In this document: piece by piece, positions 1 to 8,805 of the stretch
How the letters are laid out: the number at the start of each line of letters is the position of its first letter
Position numbering within the stretch: the stretch's first letter is position 1
Assembly (NCBI RefSeq): GCF_042743185.1
Contig: NZ_JBHYMS010000043.1
Coordinates: 6,093 to 70,092, forward strand
Source of the DNA: Inquilinus sp042743185
Lineage (GTDB): Bacteria > Pseudomonadota > Alphaproteobacteria > DSM-16000 > Inquilinaceae
Direction: 5' to 3'
DNA: 64,000 bases
Notes under the pieces: generated by a model
Told to the model about the DNA's origin: nothing
The model's database searches: none
The model's input: only the letters and a program-made list of their open reading frames with translations
Position numbers and translations under genes: made by a program

Positions 1-429
1 GGAGACGGTGCGGACCAGCTGACCGGCGCCGGCGGAGACGACACGCTCCTCGGGGGCGGAGGAGACGATCGGATCGACGGAGGGGGTGGTGCGGATGCCC
101 TGACCGGCGGCGGCGGCGCCGATGCCTTCCACTATCGGTATTTCGGCGACAGCACCGCCGATGTCGCCGGCCGCGACCGCATCGGGGATTTCTCATCGGC
201 CGATGGCGACAAGATCAACCTGCAGGCGATCGATGCGGATGGCACGGCGGGCAGCAGCTTCACCTTCACCGAAGGCGGCGCCTTCACCGGCATCGCCGGC
301 GAGCTGATCGTCGTCGCCGACGGCGGCGTGTCCACGGTCATGGGCGACCAGAACGGCGACCGGGTCGCGGACATGGCGATCGACGTGGTCACCACGACCG
401 CGCTGACCGCCGCCGATTTCGTGCTCTGA
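1..429 (+). CDS. RTX calcium-binding repeat protein, 3' end only
   Basis: The reading frame is open from the first base and stops at 427-429, leaving 142 C-terminal residues. The first ~40 residues are glycine/aspartate nonapeptide repeats of the GGxGxDxhx type (GDGADQLTG, GGDDTLLGG, GGDDRIDGG, GGADALTGG). These form the calcium-binding parallel beta-roll of RTX proteins. They are followed by the usual C-terminal cap (FxYRYFGDS, RDRIGDFSSADGDKINL, and an ending in ADFVL) that resembles the M10/serralysin-type C-terminal domain and carries the type I secretion signal. The catalytic or adhesive N-terminal part lies outside the window, so the activity (protease, lipase, adhesin) cannot be told. 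A strong hairpin follows the stop. Confidence 0.85.
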   Translation, partial: GDGADQLTGAGGDDTLLGGGGDDRIDGGGGADALTGGGGADAFHYRYFGDSTADVAGRDRIGDFSSADGDKINLQAIDADGTAGSSFTFTEGGAFTGIAGELIVVADGGVSTVMGDQNGDRVADMAIDVVTTTALTAADFVL

Positions 430-436
430 TATGGAA

Positions 437-462
437 AAGGCCCGGACCGAGGTCCGGGCCTT
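437..462. terminator. bidirectional intrinsic terminator between RTX gene and dps
   Basis: A perfect 12-bp stem (AAGGCCCGGACC / GGTCCGGGCCTT) with a GA loop sits 8 bases after the RTX stop and about 20 bases before the stop of the convergent dps gene. The A-rich left flank and TT right end suit termination from both sides. Confidence 0.75.
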
Positions 463-483
463 CATCCCCTTCGTCCGGGCTGC

Positions 484-933
484 TTACGCCACGGTGGCGC
501 GCAGCATCCAGGCGGTCTTGTCGTGATAGGTGATCCGGTCGGTCAGCAGGTCGACGGTCGAATCGTCGCCCGCCTTCTCGCCGACGGCCAGGGCGGCCTT
601 GGCCTGCTCCGACAGCAGCTCGTGGCTCTTGGCCAGGTCCTTGACCATGGCGGTGCCGTCGAGCCCGTCCTTGGGCGACGACACCTTGGTCAGCTTGGAG
701 AAGGCCTCGAAGCTGCCCGGCGCGTAGTCGCCGAGGGCGCGGATCCGCTCCGCCACGTCGTCCACCGCCGCGAACAGCTCCTTGTACTGCTCCTCGAACA
801 TCAGGTGCAGCGAGCGGAACTGCGGGCCTTCCACGTTCCAGTGATAGTTCTGGGTCTTGATCTGGAGGGCGTAGGTATCGGCCAGCACCTGCTTCAGCGC
901 GTCCACGACCGGCGTATTGGAGGCCTTGCTCAT
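484..933 (-). CDS. dps: Dps-family DNA-binding ferritin
   Basis: A protein of 149 residues, the usual length for Dps. It carries the family block NYHWNVEGPQF followed by LHLMFEEQYKEL, which holds the His and acidic ligands of the inter-subunit ferroxidase centre. Dps dodecamers oxidise and store iron and coat DNA in starvation and oxidative stress; they are cytoplasmic. I chose ATG 933 because AGGAG lies 7 bases upstream; a GTG one codon earlier is possible. A GGAAC element about 85 bases upstream on the same strand is followed 17 bases later by ATTT rather than CGTT, so an EcfG promoter is possible but not supported. It converges on the RTX gene. Confidence 0.93.
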   Translation of the reverse strand: MSKASNTPVVDALKQVLADTYALQIKTQNYHWNVEGPQFRSLHLMFEEQYKELFAAVDDVAERIRALGDYAPGSFEAFSKLTKVSSPKDGLDGTAMVKDLAKSHELLSEQAKAALAVGEKAGDDSTVDLLTDRITYHDKTAWMLRATVA

Positions 934-1156
934 CACCCTTCTCCTGCTTTTCGGAGGCGTTCCGGCCCGTGCCCCGGGCCGCTGCCACGGTTTCTAAAAT
1001 GGCCCCGATCCGGCGGAGTTCCAATCGATCCGTCGGATCGGGACGATCAACCCTCCTTATCGGAAAAAGCAGGTCGACTTCCACCTCTCATACCGGATAG
1101 GGCCGGGCGGATTCAGCCGAGACAGTTGCCTATGGCACGGCGGTAGGGGCGAGCGG

Positions 1157-2167
1157 TCATGCCCAGTCGCGCCAGCGCGCGGCGATGCGGTTGCCGACCG
1201 ACAGGCGCAGGTCCTGGATGCCGGTGTCGACCTCGCGGCTGGGATGCACCCGGTTGGTCAGGAGCGTCCAGGCGATGCCGCGGTCGAGGTCGATCCACAG
1301 CCCGGTGCCGGTGAAGCCGAGATGGCCGATGGTGCGCGGCGAGCACAGGCTGCCGCCCTTCCAGCCGGGATGGCGCCGCTCCCACCCCAGCACGCGGCCG
1401 GGGGTGGCCTGGGGCGCGCACAGCTCGACCATCGCCGCCGGGCTCAGCAAGCGGCCGCGCAGCAGCTCCAGCGCGAAGTCGAGCACGCCGCGGACGGTAC
1501 CGAACAGCCCGGCATGGCCGGCGGCGCCGCCGAGCGACCAGGCGTTCTCGTCATGCACCTCGCCGCGCAGGAGGCGATTGCGCACGGCGCAGACCTCGGT
1601 CGCCGCCGACTGCGCCGGCACCGGCGCGAAGGACAGGCCGGTGCCGACCGGCAGCTGGCCGAAGGCGACGCCGCGCCAGCGTTCGACCACGAAGCCGAGC
1701 AGCATGTAGTTGATGTCGGAATAGACCGGCTCGGCCTTCACCGGCCAGTGCTTGCGGATCACCGCGGTGCGGCGCTGATCCGCCGGGCCGGGCCAGAGAT
1801 AGATCCGCTCCTGCGCCGGCAGGCCGCTGGAATGGTCGATCAGCCGGCGCAGTGGGATGGCGCCGTGCAGCGGCGCCGCGTCCGGCAGGTGCTTGGCCAG
1901 CGGGTCGTCGAGGTCCAGCACCCCCTCCTCCACCAGCCGCAGGATCTCGGTCACCGTGACGATGACCTTGGTCAGGCTGGCGAGGTCGAACCAGGTGTCA
2001 CGTGCCAGCGGCTCCGGCTTCGGCAGGGTGGTGGCGACGCCGCCCCAGCGCAGGGCGCGCTGACCGTCGGCCGTGGCGATGCCCAGCGCCGCACCCGGAA
2101 TCCGGCCGTCCTCCAGGGCCAGGGCCACGGGAGCGAAGGCATGGTCGGCGAGGGTCTCGAGGCTCAT
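1157..2167 (-). CDS. serine hydrolase, beta-lactamase/esterase (class C) family
   Basis: A protein of about 336 residues. The SxxK nucleophile motif (SLTK) is near residues 64-67, in the block WFDLASLTKV, and the second motif YxN appears as YSDIN about 85 residues later. A Gly-rich stretch HLGFTGTG near residue 285 sits where class C enzymes have KTG. This fold includes AmpC, D,D-peptidases and esterases such as EstB. No signal peptide is visible, which argues against a secreted beta-lactamase and for a cytoplasmic esterase or peptidase; the substrate is unknown. ATG 2167 is preferred over the in-frame GTG 2173. It is divergent from the ThDP enzyme with about 130 bases between. Confidence 0.85.
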   Translation of the reverse strand: MSLETLADHAFAPVALALEDGRIPGAALGIATADGQRALRWGGVATTLPKPEPLARDTWFDLASLTKVIVTVTEILRLVEEGVLDLDDPLAKHLPDAAPLHGAIPLRRLIDHSSGLPAQERIYLWPGPADQRRTAVIRKHWPVKAEPVYSDINYMLLGFVVERWRGVAFGQLPVGTGLSFAPVPAQSAATEVCAVRNRLLRGEVHDENAWSLGGAAGHAGLFGTVRGVLDFALELLRGRLLSPAAMVELCAPQATPGRVLGWERRHPGWKGGSLCSPRTIGHLGFTGTGLWIDLDRGIAWTLLTNRVHPSREVDTGIQDLRLSVGNRIAARWRDWA

Positions 2168-2299
2168 GGACACGGCTCGTCGCGGGGGACGGCGCCGTTA
2201 GAGCACGGGGGCGACGCGGACCGCAAGGCCAGGGCGGGTTGGACGACCGCAAGCCGCATGCTAGACCGGCGCAAACGCCCACGAACAACGGTCGCCCTC

Positions 2300-3970
2300 A
2301 TGTCCCGCACCGCAGCCCGCGCCCTGGTCGACACCCTGCGCCTGAACGGCGTCGACACCATCTTCTGCGTGCCGGGCGAGAGCTACCTGGCCGTGCTCGA
2401 CGCGCTGCACGACGTGCCGGAGATCAGGCTGGTGGTCTGCCGCCAGGAAGGCGGCGCCGCCTACATGGCCGACGCCTATGCCAAGGCCACCGGCAAGCCG
2501 GGCATCTGCTTCGTCACCCGCGGCCCCGGCATCACCAACGCCTCGGTCGGCATCCATGTGGCGCAGCAGGATTCGTCGCCGGTGATCGTGTTCATGGGCC
2601 AGGTCGGCCGCGACATGTTCGAGCGCGAGGCCTTCCAGGAGGTCGATGTCCGCAAGGTGTTCGGGTCGATGACCAAATGGGCGGCGCAGATCGACGACGC
2701 CGACCGGGTGCCGGAATTCGTCTCCCGCGCCTTCCACACCGCCACATCCGGCCGGCCCGGCCCGGTGGTGCTGGCGCTGCCGGAAGACATGCTGGTTGAG
2801 CAGACCGACGCGCCGGATGTCCGCCCGGCCACGCCGGTCGAGACCGGCATCGGCGTCGAGGCCCTGGCCCGGCTGCGCGACCTGCTGGCCGAGGCGAAGC
2901 GGCCGCTGCTGCTGATCGGCGGCGGCGGGTGGAATGCCAAGGCCCGCGCCGACATCCAGGCCTTCGCCGAGGCCTGGGAGGTGCCGCTGACCGTGTCCTT
3001 CCGTTGCCAGGACTATGTCGACAACGACCACACCCATTACGCCGGCGATGTCGGCATCGGCCCGAACCCGAAGCTGGCGGAGCGGGTGAAGACCACTGAC
3101 CTGCTGGTCGTGCTCGGTGCCCGGCTGGGCGAGATGACCACCGGCGGCTACACCCTCCTGAACCTGCCGGTGCCGTCGCAGCGGCTGGTCCACATCCATG
3201 CCGGGGCGGAGGAGCTGGGCCGCGTCTATCAACCCGAGCTGGCGATCAACGCCAACTCCGCCGCCGTCGCCGCGGCGCTGACTGCCCTGGCCCCGGCCGG
3301 CGACATCGAGGCGCGGCAGGACTGGGTGCGCGGCGCCCGCGCCGATTACGAGGCCTGGCAGCAGCCGGTGGTGTCGCCCGGTCCGATGCAGATGTCGGAA
3401 ATCGTGCGCTGGCTGGTCGGCCGGCTGCCGCCCGATGCCATGATCTGCAACGGCGCCGGCAACTACGCCACCTGGTTCCACCGCTTCTACCGCTACCGCG
3501 GCTGGCGCACCCAGCTGGCGCCGACCAACGGCTCGATGGGCTACGGCGTGCCGGCCGGCGTCGCCGCCAAGCTGCTTCATCCGGAGCGGGTGGTGATCGC
3601 CGCCGCCGGCGACGGCTGCTTCCTGATGAACGGGCAGGAGCTGGCGACCGCGGCGCAATACAACGCGGCGGTGGTGTTCCTGGTGATCGACAACGGCATG
3701 TACGGCACCATCCGCATGCATCAGGAGCGGGAATACCCGGCCCGGATCAGCGGCACCGGCCTGCAGAACCCGGATTTCGCGCAGCTGGCGCAGGCCTATG
3801 GCGCCCATGCCGAGACGGTGGAGCGGACCGAGGACTTCGCCCCGGCCTTCGAGCGCGCGGTCGCCGCCGGCAGGCCGGCCCTGATCTGGATCAAGCTGGA
3901 CCCCGAGGCGATCACCCCGCGCGCCAGCCTGAGCCAGATCCGCGCCACGGCGCAACACGCCAAGAGCTAG
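2300..3970 (+). CDS. ThDP-dependent enzyme, acetolactate synthase large-subunit-like
   Basis: A protein of 556 residues with the three-domain layout of the acetolactate synthase/benzoylformate decarboxylase family. The N-terminal PYR domain has the catalytic Glu in CRQEGGAAYMADAYAKATGK, the central domain starts near residue 195, and the C-terminal PP domain carries the ThDP/Mg motif GDGCFLMNGQELATAAQ ending in DN. Such enzymes condense or decarboxylate 2-oxo acids in the cytoplasm. No ilvN-like regulatory subunit gene is adjacent, so a catabolic relative is as likely as a biosynthetic IlvB. ATG 2300 gives the canonical start (MSRTAARALVDTLRLNG). It converges on azlD with a 4-base overlap. 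Confidence 0.85.
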   Translation: MSRTAARALVDTLRLNGVDTIFCVPGESYLAVLDALHDVPEIRLVVCRQEGGAAYMADAYAKATGKPGICFVTRGPGITNASVGIHVAQQDSSPVIVFMGQVGRDMFEREAFQEVDVRKVFGSMTKWAAQIDDADRVPEFVSRAFHTATSGRPGPVVLALPEDMLVEQTDAPDVRPATPVETGIGVEALARLRDLLAEAKRPLLLIGGGGWNAKARADIQAFAEAWEVPLTVSFRCQDYVDNDHTHYAGDVGIGPNPKLAERVKTTDLLVVLGARLGEMTTGGYTLLNLPVPSQRLVHIHAGAEELGRVYQPELAINANSAAVAAALTALAPAGDIEARQDWVRGARADYEAWQQPVVSPGPMQMSEIVRWLVGRLPPDAMICNGAGNYATWFHRFYRYRGWRTQLAPTNGSMGYGVPAGVAAKLLHPERVVIAAAGDGCFLMNGQELATAAQYNAAVVFLVIDNGMYGTIRMHQEREYPARISGTGLQNPDFAQLAQAYGAHAETVERTEDFAPAFERAVAAGRPALIWIKLDPEAITPRASLSQIRATAQHAKS

Positions 3971-4293
3971 GCCCAGCCCGTCATCAGCATCAGCGACCCC
4001 GCCCCGGCGCCGACGCCGAGCAGGACGTTGCGGCGGAACAGCAGGAAGACAGCGAGGCCCAGTGCGGTGGCGCCGGCCCGCTCGGCCATCGAGGTTGCGG
4101 CCAGGGGCCCGGCCGGCAGCAGGATCATGCGCGCGATCAGCCCGGCCAGGATGGCGTAGGCGACGCAGCCGACCCAGTCGAGCAGCGCCCCGCCCTCGCG
4201 CACCCGGCCGCCGAGATAGACGCCGAGCGCCCGCCACACATAGGTGGCGAGCGCGGCGCCGAGCAGCATCAGCCAGGGCAGCGCCTCACCCAT
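3967..4293 (-). CDS. azlD: AzlD family branched-chain amino acid exporter subunit
   Basis: A small, very hydrophobic protein of 108 residues with about four membrane helices and the family pattern near the N-terminus (LGAALATYVWRALGVYLGGR). AzlD works with AzlC (LIV-E family) to export branched-chain amino acids and analogues across the inner membrane. Its start overlaps the end of azlC by 8 bases, so the two are translationally coupled. The short length is normal for the family. Confidence 0.88.
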   Translation of the reverse strand: MGEALPWLMLLGAALATYVWRALGVYLGGRVREGGALLDWVGCVAYAILAGLIARMILLPAGPLAATSMAERAGATALGLAVFLLFRRNVLLGVGAGAGSLMLMTGWA

Positions 4294-5017
4294 GGCGGCG
4301 CTTCCACAGGCGGTCGGCCAGGAAGGCGGCGGTGCCCGCGATCAGGCCGGTGGCCAGGAGGCCCCATTCCGGGTCGAGCTGGTAGAGCGGCGGTCCCAGC
4401 GCCGCGCCCAGCACCATGGCGCCGAGCCGCGCCCGGTTCCGCAGGTCTGCCGTCAGCACCAGGATGAAGTAGAGCGGGTTGAGGAAGACCAGGCCGAGCG
4501 AGACCGAGGCCGGCACCGCCGTGACCAGGTAATAGCCGACCATGGTCCAGGCGACGCAGGACGCCCACAGCACCCCGGCGAAGCCGACGAAATAGGGCAG
4601 ACGCTGCTCCGGCGGCAGGGCCGGGCAGACCCGCATCCCCTGGACCCAGCCGGTGACGGCGACCAGATGGGCGGCAACGTAGTCCCACCAGCGCGGCCGG
4701 CCCGGCACGCGCAGCCCGGGCAGCAGCACCAGCGTCATCGGCAGCAGCCGGACATTGACCAGCGCCACCGCAGCGACCATGGCCAGCAGCGAGGCGCCGA
4801 CGGCATAGGCCTCGATCATCACCATCTGGCCCGGCAGGGCCCAGCCGGTCAGGGTCGAAAGCAGCCCGACCGAAAGGCCGAGCCCGCTGGCCCGGACCAG
4901 CGAGCCGAAGCCGAGATAGGAGGCGCCGAGCACCAGCAGCGGTGCGCCCAGGACGTCCCGCGCCCCGCCGCGGAAGGCGGCGCGGGGCGAGGCGTAAGCG
5001 CGAATCCGGTCAGGCAT
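4286..5017 (-). CDS. azlC: AzlC family branched-chain amino acid exporter
   Basis: A protein of 243 residues with AzlC features: a short N-terminal lead (FRGGARDVLGAPLLV), a GxG-rich first helix, WALPGQMVMIEAYAVG, and the conserved NVRLLPMTLVLLP segment in the middle. About seven membrane helices are visible. It is the large subunit of the LIV-E exporter with azlD. ATG 5017 starts at the normal family N-terminus; an in-frame ATG at 5068 would add 17 unconserved residues. Neither start has a clear Shine-Dalgarno. Upstream lie an aldo/keto reductase remnant and a LysR gene that could regulate the pair. Confidence 0.87.
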   Translation of the reverse strand: MPDRIRAYASPRAAFRGGARDVLGAPLLVLGASYLGFGSLVRASGLGLSVGLLSTLTGWALPGQMVMIEAYAVGASLLAMVAAVALVNVRLLPMTLVLLPGLRVPGRPRWWDYVAAHLVAVTGWVQGMRVCPALPPEQRLPYFVGFAGVLWASCVAWTMVGYYLVTAVPASVSLGLVFLNPLYFILVLTADLRNRARLGAMVLGAALGPPLYQLDPEWGLLATGLIAGTAAFLADRLWKRRHG

Positions 5018-5131
5018 GGAGTCGCTTTTAGGACGCTGCTCCGGCCCGCCGGCATGCCGATGCGTCATGGAGGGTCTGCAGCAGGCGCCGCCGCCGGAAC
5101 GGATCGGGATCGCTGCCGTTGAATCGGCATC

Positions 5132-5296
5132 ATGCAGACGCGAACCCTCGGATCCCTGACGGTCTCCGTCGCCGACATCCGGCTGACGGCGGAGGAACGG
5201 GCGCAGATCGACGAAATGGTGCCGCCGCCGGCCGGCCGCCGCCATGCCGAGGAGGCGATGCGCGAGATCACCCACCGGGTCCCATGGCCGGCCTAG
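5132..5296 (+). pseudogene. internally deleted aldo/keto reductase remnant (54 codons)
   Basis: An open frame of 54 codons. The first ten residues (MQTRTLGSLTVS) match the N-terminus of AKR family proteins. The next part (ADIRLTAEERAQIDEMVPP, then GRRHAEEAM) matches their C-terminus, where AKRs have a helix of the form L-T-x-E-x-x-x-I-D followed by a PE-AM motif. Everything between, including the TIM-barrel active site, is missing. It looks like an in-frame deletion of about 270 codons. The stop overlaps the end of the convergent LysR gene by 4 bases. It could be translated but cannot be an active reductase. Confidence 0.7.
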
Positions 5297-6174
5297 CCGA
5301 GATCCAGCATGTCGAGGAACGCTTCAACCGCCTTGCTGCGGTAGTGGTCCGGATGGCGCAGCACGCGGAAGCGGCGGGCCGGGAACGGCGGATCGAGCTG
5401 ATGCAGCGTGCCGAAGCGCAGCCCCGATTCGACCGCCAGGCTGGACAGCACCCCCGCCCCTGCCCCGGCCTCGATCGCCGCGCGCACCGCCTCGTTGCTG
5501 GCGAGCTCCAGCGCCACCGGCAGCGTGGCGGGATCGACGCCGAGCCGCCCGAGCGCCGATTCGAACACCTGGCGGGTGCCGGAGCCGCGCTCGCGCAGCA
5601 CCCAGGGGCTGTCGGCGAAGCGGGCCGGTGCGACCACCTTGTCCCCGGCCCAGGGATGACCGGCCCCGACCACCAGCACCAGCCGGTCGCCCGGCACGCC
5701 GGCATGCTCAAAGCCGGCGAGGTCGAGATCGCCCTCGGCGAAGCCGATATCGGCCCGGCCCTCGCGCACCGCCTCGGCCACCTGAGTGGTGTTGCCGATG
5801 GTGAGGTCGAGCTGCAGCCCCGGATGCGCCACCCGGAACCGGTGCATCAGCGGCGGCAGCCAGTAGTTGCCGATGGTCTGGCTGGCGTGCAGCGCCAGCA
5901 CGCCGCGGCGCAGCCCGGACAGATCGTCGAGCGCGCGCTCGGCCAGGGCCGCGCGGGCCAGCACCGCCCGCGCCTCCGGCAGGAAGGCGGTGCCGGCATC
6001 GGTCAGGGCGATACCGCGGCCGACTCGGTGGAACAGCTTGGTGGCGTGGCGCGCCTCCAGCGCCTGGATCGCGGCGCTGGCGGCGGACTGGGTCAGGTTC
6101 AGCGCCTGCGCCGCACGGGTGACGTGCAGATGCTCGGCGACGGCGACGAAGATCCGGAGCTGCTCCAGGGTCAT
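5293..6174 (-). CDS. LysR-family regulator, YeiE-like
   Basis: A protein of 293 residues. The winged HTH is at residues 1-60 (LEQLRIFVAVAEHLHVTRAAQALNLTQSAASAAIQALE), followed by a linker helix and a periplasmic-binding-like effector domain. Segments ASQTIGNYWLPP, TIGNTTQVAEAV, PWVLRERGSGTRQVFE and LASNEAVRAAI closely parallel E. coli YeiE, which governs sulfite/iron-related genes. The target here is unknown; the AKR remnant and azlCD lie next to its 3' end, while 650 bases of non-coding DNA lie upstream of its start. Confidence 0.88.
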   Translation of the reverse strand: MTLEQLRIFVAVAEHLHVTRAAQALNLTQSAASAAIQALEARHATKLFHRVGRGIALTDAGTAFLPEARAVLARAALAERALDDLSGLRRGVLALHASQTIGNYWLPPLMHRFRVAHPGLQLDLTIGNTTQVAEAVREGRADIGFAEGDLDLAGFEHAGVPGDRLVLVVGAGHPWAGDKVVAPARFADSPWVLRERGSGTRQVFESALGRLGVDPATLPVALELASNEAVRAAIEAGAGAGVLSSLAVESGLRFGTLHQLDPPFPARRFRVLRHPDHYRSKAVEAFLDMLDLG

Positions 6175-6832
6175 GAGCCGACCCTGGCGCAGCCGGGCGG
6201 GCGATCAGAAGGCCGGCGCGTCAGGGCCCGAGCCGGCGGTGACGGGAAGGCCGGGCATGACTTCCGAGGCGCAGCGAATCGGTGGCCGAGGCGCCAAGCG
6301 ACAGCGAACGTCAAGGAAGCCTCGCTGGAGTGCTTCGCACTGCACAAAACATCGTCCTGCCGAATGGTTGGCGTCGAATCGATCGAAATTTCCGATCGTA
6401 TAATGACTTATCTCGTGCTTAAGGCGAGTCGGCCGAAAAGCCGCATCGCCTTTCTCGCGAACTGGGCATACCCTGCTACCATCGACTGTATCCTACGGTC
6501 CGGATCGCAGGCCGAGCCAAGACCTCGACGAAGGAGGCACCGGGCCGAGATAAAATTCAAAGCAGTAGTATTATCGGTCAGTTTCAGCCCTATATTGATA
6601 ACCAGAGCGAGCGGTGGAGAAGGGGTAGTGTCATCTATTACGCCTCACCGGAGCCCGAACTGCACAGCCCCTGTCGGGCCTGTGGCCAGGGGCAGTGAGG
6701 CTGCACCTCGTCAGCCACCTGATTCTCGCCGCAAATCTCGGCCCATCCTGAGCCGGAAACAGACGCCCAGAAGCTGCGGCCGGATACGACGATTAGGTTG
6801 AGTCTCGATCCTCCAACCTTTGGCGGGTGGCA
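6175..6832. other. 658-base non-coding region upstream of prkA
   Basis: The middle (about 6340-6640) is clearly AT-richer than the flanking genes. It holds an inverted repeat CGATCG-7-CGATCG (6380-6398) directly followed by a perfect TATAAT (6399-6404) on the plus strand. A hairpin at 6421-6452 and a second one at 6667-6693 (GCCCCTG / CAGGGGC) lie between this and prkA. No good -35 is found 17 bases before TATAAT. No convincing protein frame or sigma-54 -24/-12 element was found. It probably holds the prkA promoter and a long leader, or a small RNA. Confidence 0.5.
6421..6452 (+). ncRNA. candidate stem-loop in prkA leader or small RNA
   Basis: AAGGCGA at 6421-6427 pairs with TCGCCTT at 6446-6452, and an inner GGC/GCC pair closes a CGAAAA loop across a 3x3 internal loop. 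It lies 17 bases after TATAAT and is followed by only TCTC, so it is not a clear terminator. No match to a known RNA family is recognised. Confidence 0.3.
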
Positions 6833-8779
6833 ATGGCACCGACCGACGATCTCTTCACCAGCTATGCGAAGTCCTACGAGGCCCGTCGCGCGGCGGAGAT
6901 GTCGCTCGAAGAATTCCTGAAGGGCTGTCGCAGCGATCCGATGATGTATGCGAGCGCGCCGGAACGGCTGCTCAACGCCATCGGCCAGCCGGAGATCGTG
7001 GACACCGCCCGCGACGCCCGGCTGGGGCGGATCTTCATGAACCGGACCATCCGGGTCTATCCGGCCTTCTCCGAGTTCTACGGCATGGAGGAGACGATCG
7101 AGCGGATCGTCAGCTTCCTGCTGCACGCCGCCCAGGGGCTGGAGGAGCGCAAGCAGATCCTCTACCTGCTCGGCCCGGTCGGCGGCGGCAAGTCGTCGCT
7201 GGCCGAACGGCTGAAGGCGCTGATGGAGGTGCATCCGATCTACGCGCTGAAGGCCGGGGACGACGTCAGCCCGATCTTCGAGAGCCCGCTCGGGCTGTTC
7301 AACCCGGACACGATGGGCGCCGAGCTGGAGGACCGCTACGGCATTCCCCGCCGGCGCCTGACCGGGCTGGTCAGCCCGTGGTGCCTGAAGCGGCTGGACG
7401 AGTTCGGCGGCGACATCTCGCGCTTCAAGGTGGTGCGGCTGCAGCCGTCGCGGCTGCGCCAGATCGGCATCGCCAAGACCGAGCCGGGCGACGAGAACAA
7501 CCAGGACATCTCCTCGCTGGTCGGCAAGGTGGACATCCGCAGCCTGGAGACGCTGCCGCAGCACGACCCGGACGCCTACAGCTACTCCGGCGGCCTCAAC
7601 CGGGCCAATCAGGGCCTGCTCGAGTTCGTCGAGATGTTCAAGGCCCCGATCAAGATGCTGCACCCGCTGCTGACGGCGACGCAGGAAGCCAACTACGTCG
7701 GCACCGAGAACATCGGCGCCCTGCCCTTCACCGGCATCATCATGGCGCATTCCAACGAGTCCGAGTGGCAAGGCTTCAAGAACAACAAGAACAACGAAGC
7801 CTTCATCGACCGGATCTACGTGATCAAGGTGCCCTACTGCCTTCGGGTGACCGAGGAGCAGAAGATCTACGACAAGCTGATCCGCGGCTCGAAGCTGGCG
7901 GACGCCCCCTGCGCCCCGGGCACGCTGGAGATGCTGGCCCGCTTCTCGGTCCTGTCCCGCCTGCACGAGCACGAGAATTCCAACCTCTACTCCAAGATGC
8001 GGGTCTATGACGGCGAGAGCCTGCGCGAGGTCGACCCCCGCGCCCGCAGCCTGCAGGAGTACAAGGACGCCGGCGGCGTCGACGAGGGCATGGACGGGGT
8101 CTCGACCCGCTTCGCCTTCAAGGCGCTGGCCGCGACCTACAACCACGACACCAATGAGGTCGCCGCCGACCCGGTGCATCTGATGTATGTGGTCGAGCAG
8201 ATGGTGCGCCGCGAGCAGCATCCGGCCGAGACCGAGAAGCGGTATCTCGAGTTCCTGAAGGCCGAGCTGGCGCCGCGCTACGCCGAGTTCATCGGCCACG
8301 AGATCCAGAAGGCGTATCTGGAATCGTATCACGACTATGGCCAGAACCTGTTCGACCGCTATGTCGACTATGCCGACGCCTGGATCGAGGACCAGGACTT
8401 CAAGGACCCCGACACCGGCCAGCTGCTGAACCGCGACCTCTTGAACCAGGAGCTGACCAAGATCGAGAAGCCGGCCGGGATCGCCAACCCGAAGGACTTC
8501 CGCAACGAGGTGGTCAAGTTCGCCCTGCGCTCCCGCGCCGGGAACGAGGGCCGCAACCCGAGCTGGACCAGCTACGAGAAGATCCGCGACGTGATCGAGC
8601 GGCGGATGTTCAGCCAGGTCGAGGAGCTGCTGCCGGTGATCAGCTTCGGCTCGAAGAAGGACGGCGACACCGAGAAGAAGCACGAGGAGTTCGTCCTGCG
8701 CATGGTCAGCCGCGGCTACACCGAGCGGCAGGTCCGGCGCCTGGTCGAATGGTACATGCGGGTGAAGCAGGCAGGCTGA
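6833..8779 (+). CDS. prkA: PrkA-type serine protein kinase / AAA+ ATPase
   Basis: A protein of 648 residues, the normal length for PrkA/YeaG. The N-terminal AAA+ module has a P-loop GPVGGGKSSLAERLK near residue 115. The C-terminal region belongs to the PrkA kinase-like domain. PrkA proteins act with YeaH and SpoVR in stationary-phase and nutrient-stress responses; autophosphorylation has been reported for E. coli YeaG. ATG 6833 follows GGCGGG at a 5-base spacing; a GTG two codons upstream is less likely. It is the first gene of a three-gene operon with 26 bases to the next gene. Confidence 0.95.
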   Translation: MAPTDDLFTSYAKSYEARRAAEMSLEEFLKGCRSDPMMYASAPERLLNAIGQPEIVDTARDARLGRIFMNRTIRVYPAFSEFYGMEETIERIVSFLLHAAQGLEERKQILYLLGPVGGGKSSLAERLKALMEVHPIYALKAGDDVSPIFESPLGLFNPDTMGAELEDRYGIPRRRLTGLVSPWCLKRLDEFGGDISRFKVVRLQPSRLRQIGIAKTEPGDENNQDISSLVGKVDIRSLETLPQHDPDAYSYSGGLNRANQGLLEFVEMFKAPIKMLHPLLTATQEANYVGTENIGALPFTGIIMAHSNESEWQGFKNNKNNEAFIDRIYVIKVPYCLRVTEEQKIYDKLIRGSKLADAPCAPGTLEMLARFSVLSRLHEHENSNLYSKMRVYDGESLREVDPRARSLQEYKDAGGVDEGMDGVSTRFAFKALAATYNHDTNEVAADPVHLMYVVEQMVRREQHPAETEKRYLEFLKAELAPRYAEFIGHEIQKAYLESYHDYGQNLFDRYVDYADAWIEDQDFKDPDTGQLLNRDLLNQELTKIEKPAGIANPKDFRNEVVKFALRSRAGNEGRNPSWTSYEKIRDVIERRMFSQVEELLPVISFGSKKDGDTEKKHEEFVLRMVSRGYTERQVRRLVEWYMRVKQAG

Positions 8780-8805
8780 AGACGGAGGTCGGAAGCGAAG
8801 CAACG

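Noticed and set aside
1018..1022. GGAAC on the minus strand upstream of dps as an EcfG promoter
   Set aside because: The expected CGTT is replaced by ATTT at the right distance, so only half the motif is present.
6340..6640. Sigma-54 promoter for prkA
   Set aside because: No GG-N10-GC pair of the -24/-12 type was found in the region.
6638..8803. A 721-codon open frame on the minus strand opposite prkA
   Set aside because: It is a low-complexity Leu/Val/Asp-rich shadow created by high third-position GC in the real gene and has no family features. The same holds for long frames opposite opgH, ilvB-like, iolD and others.
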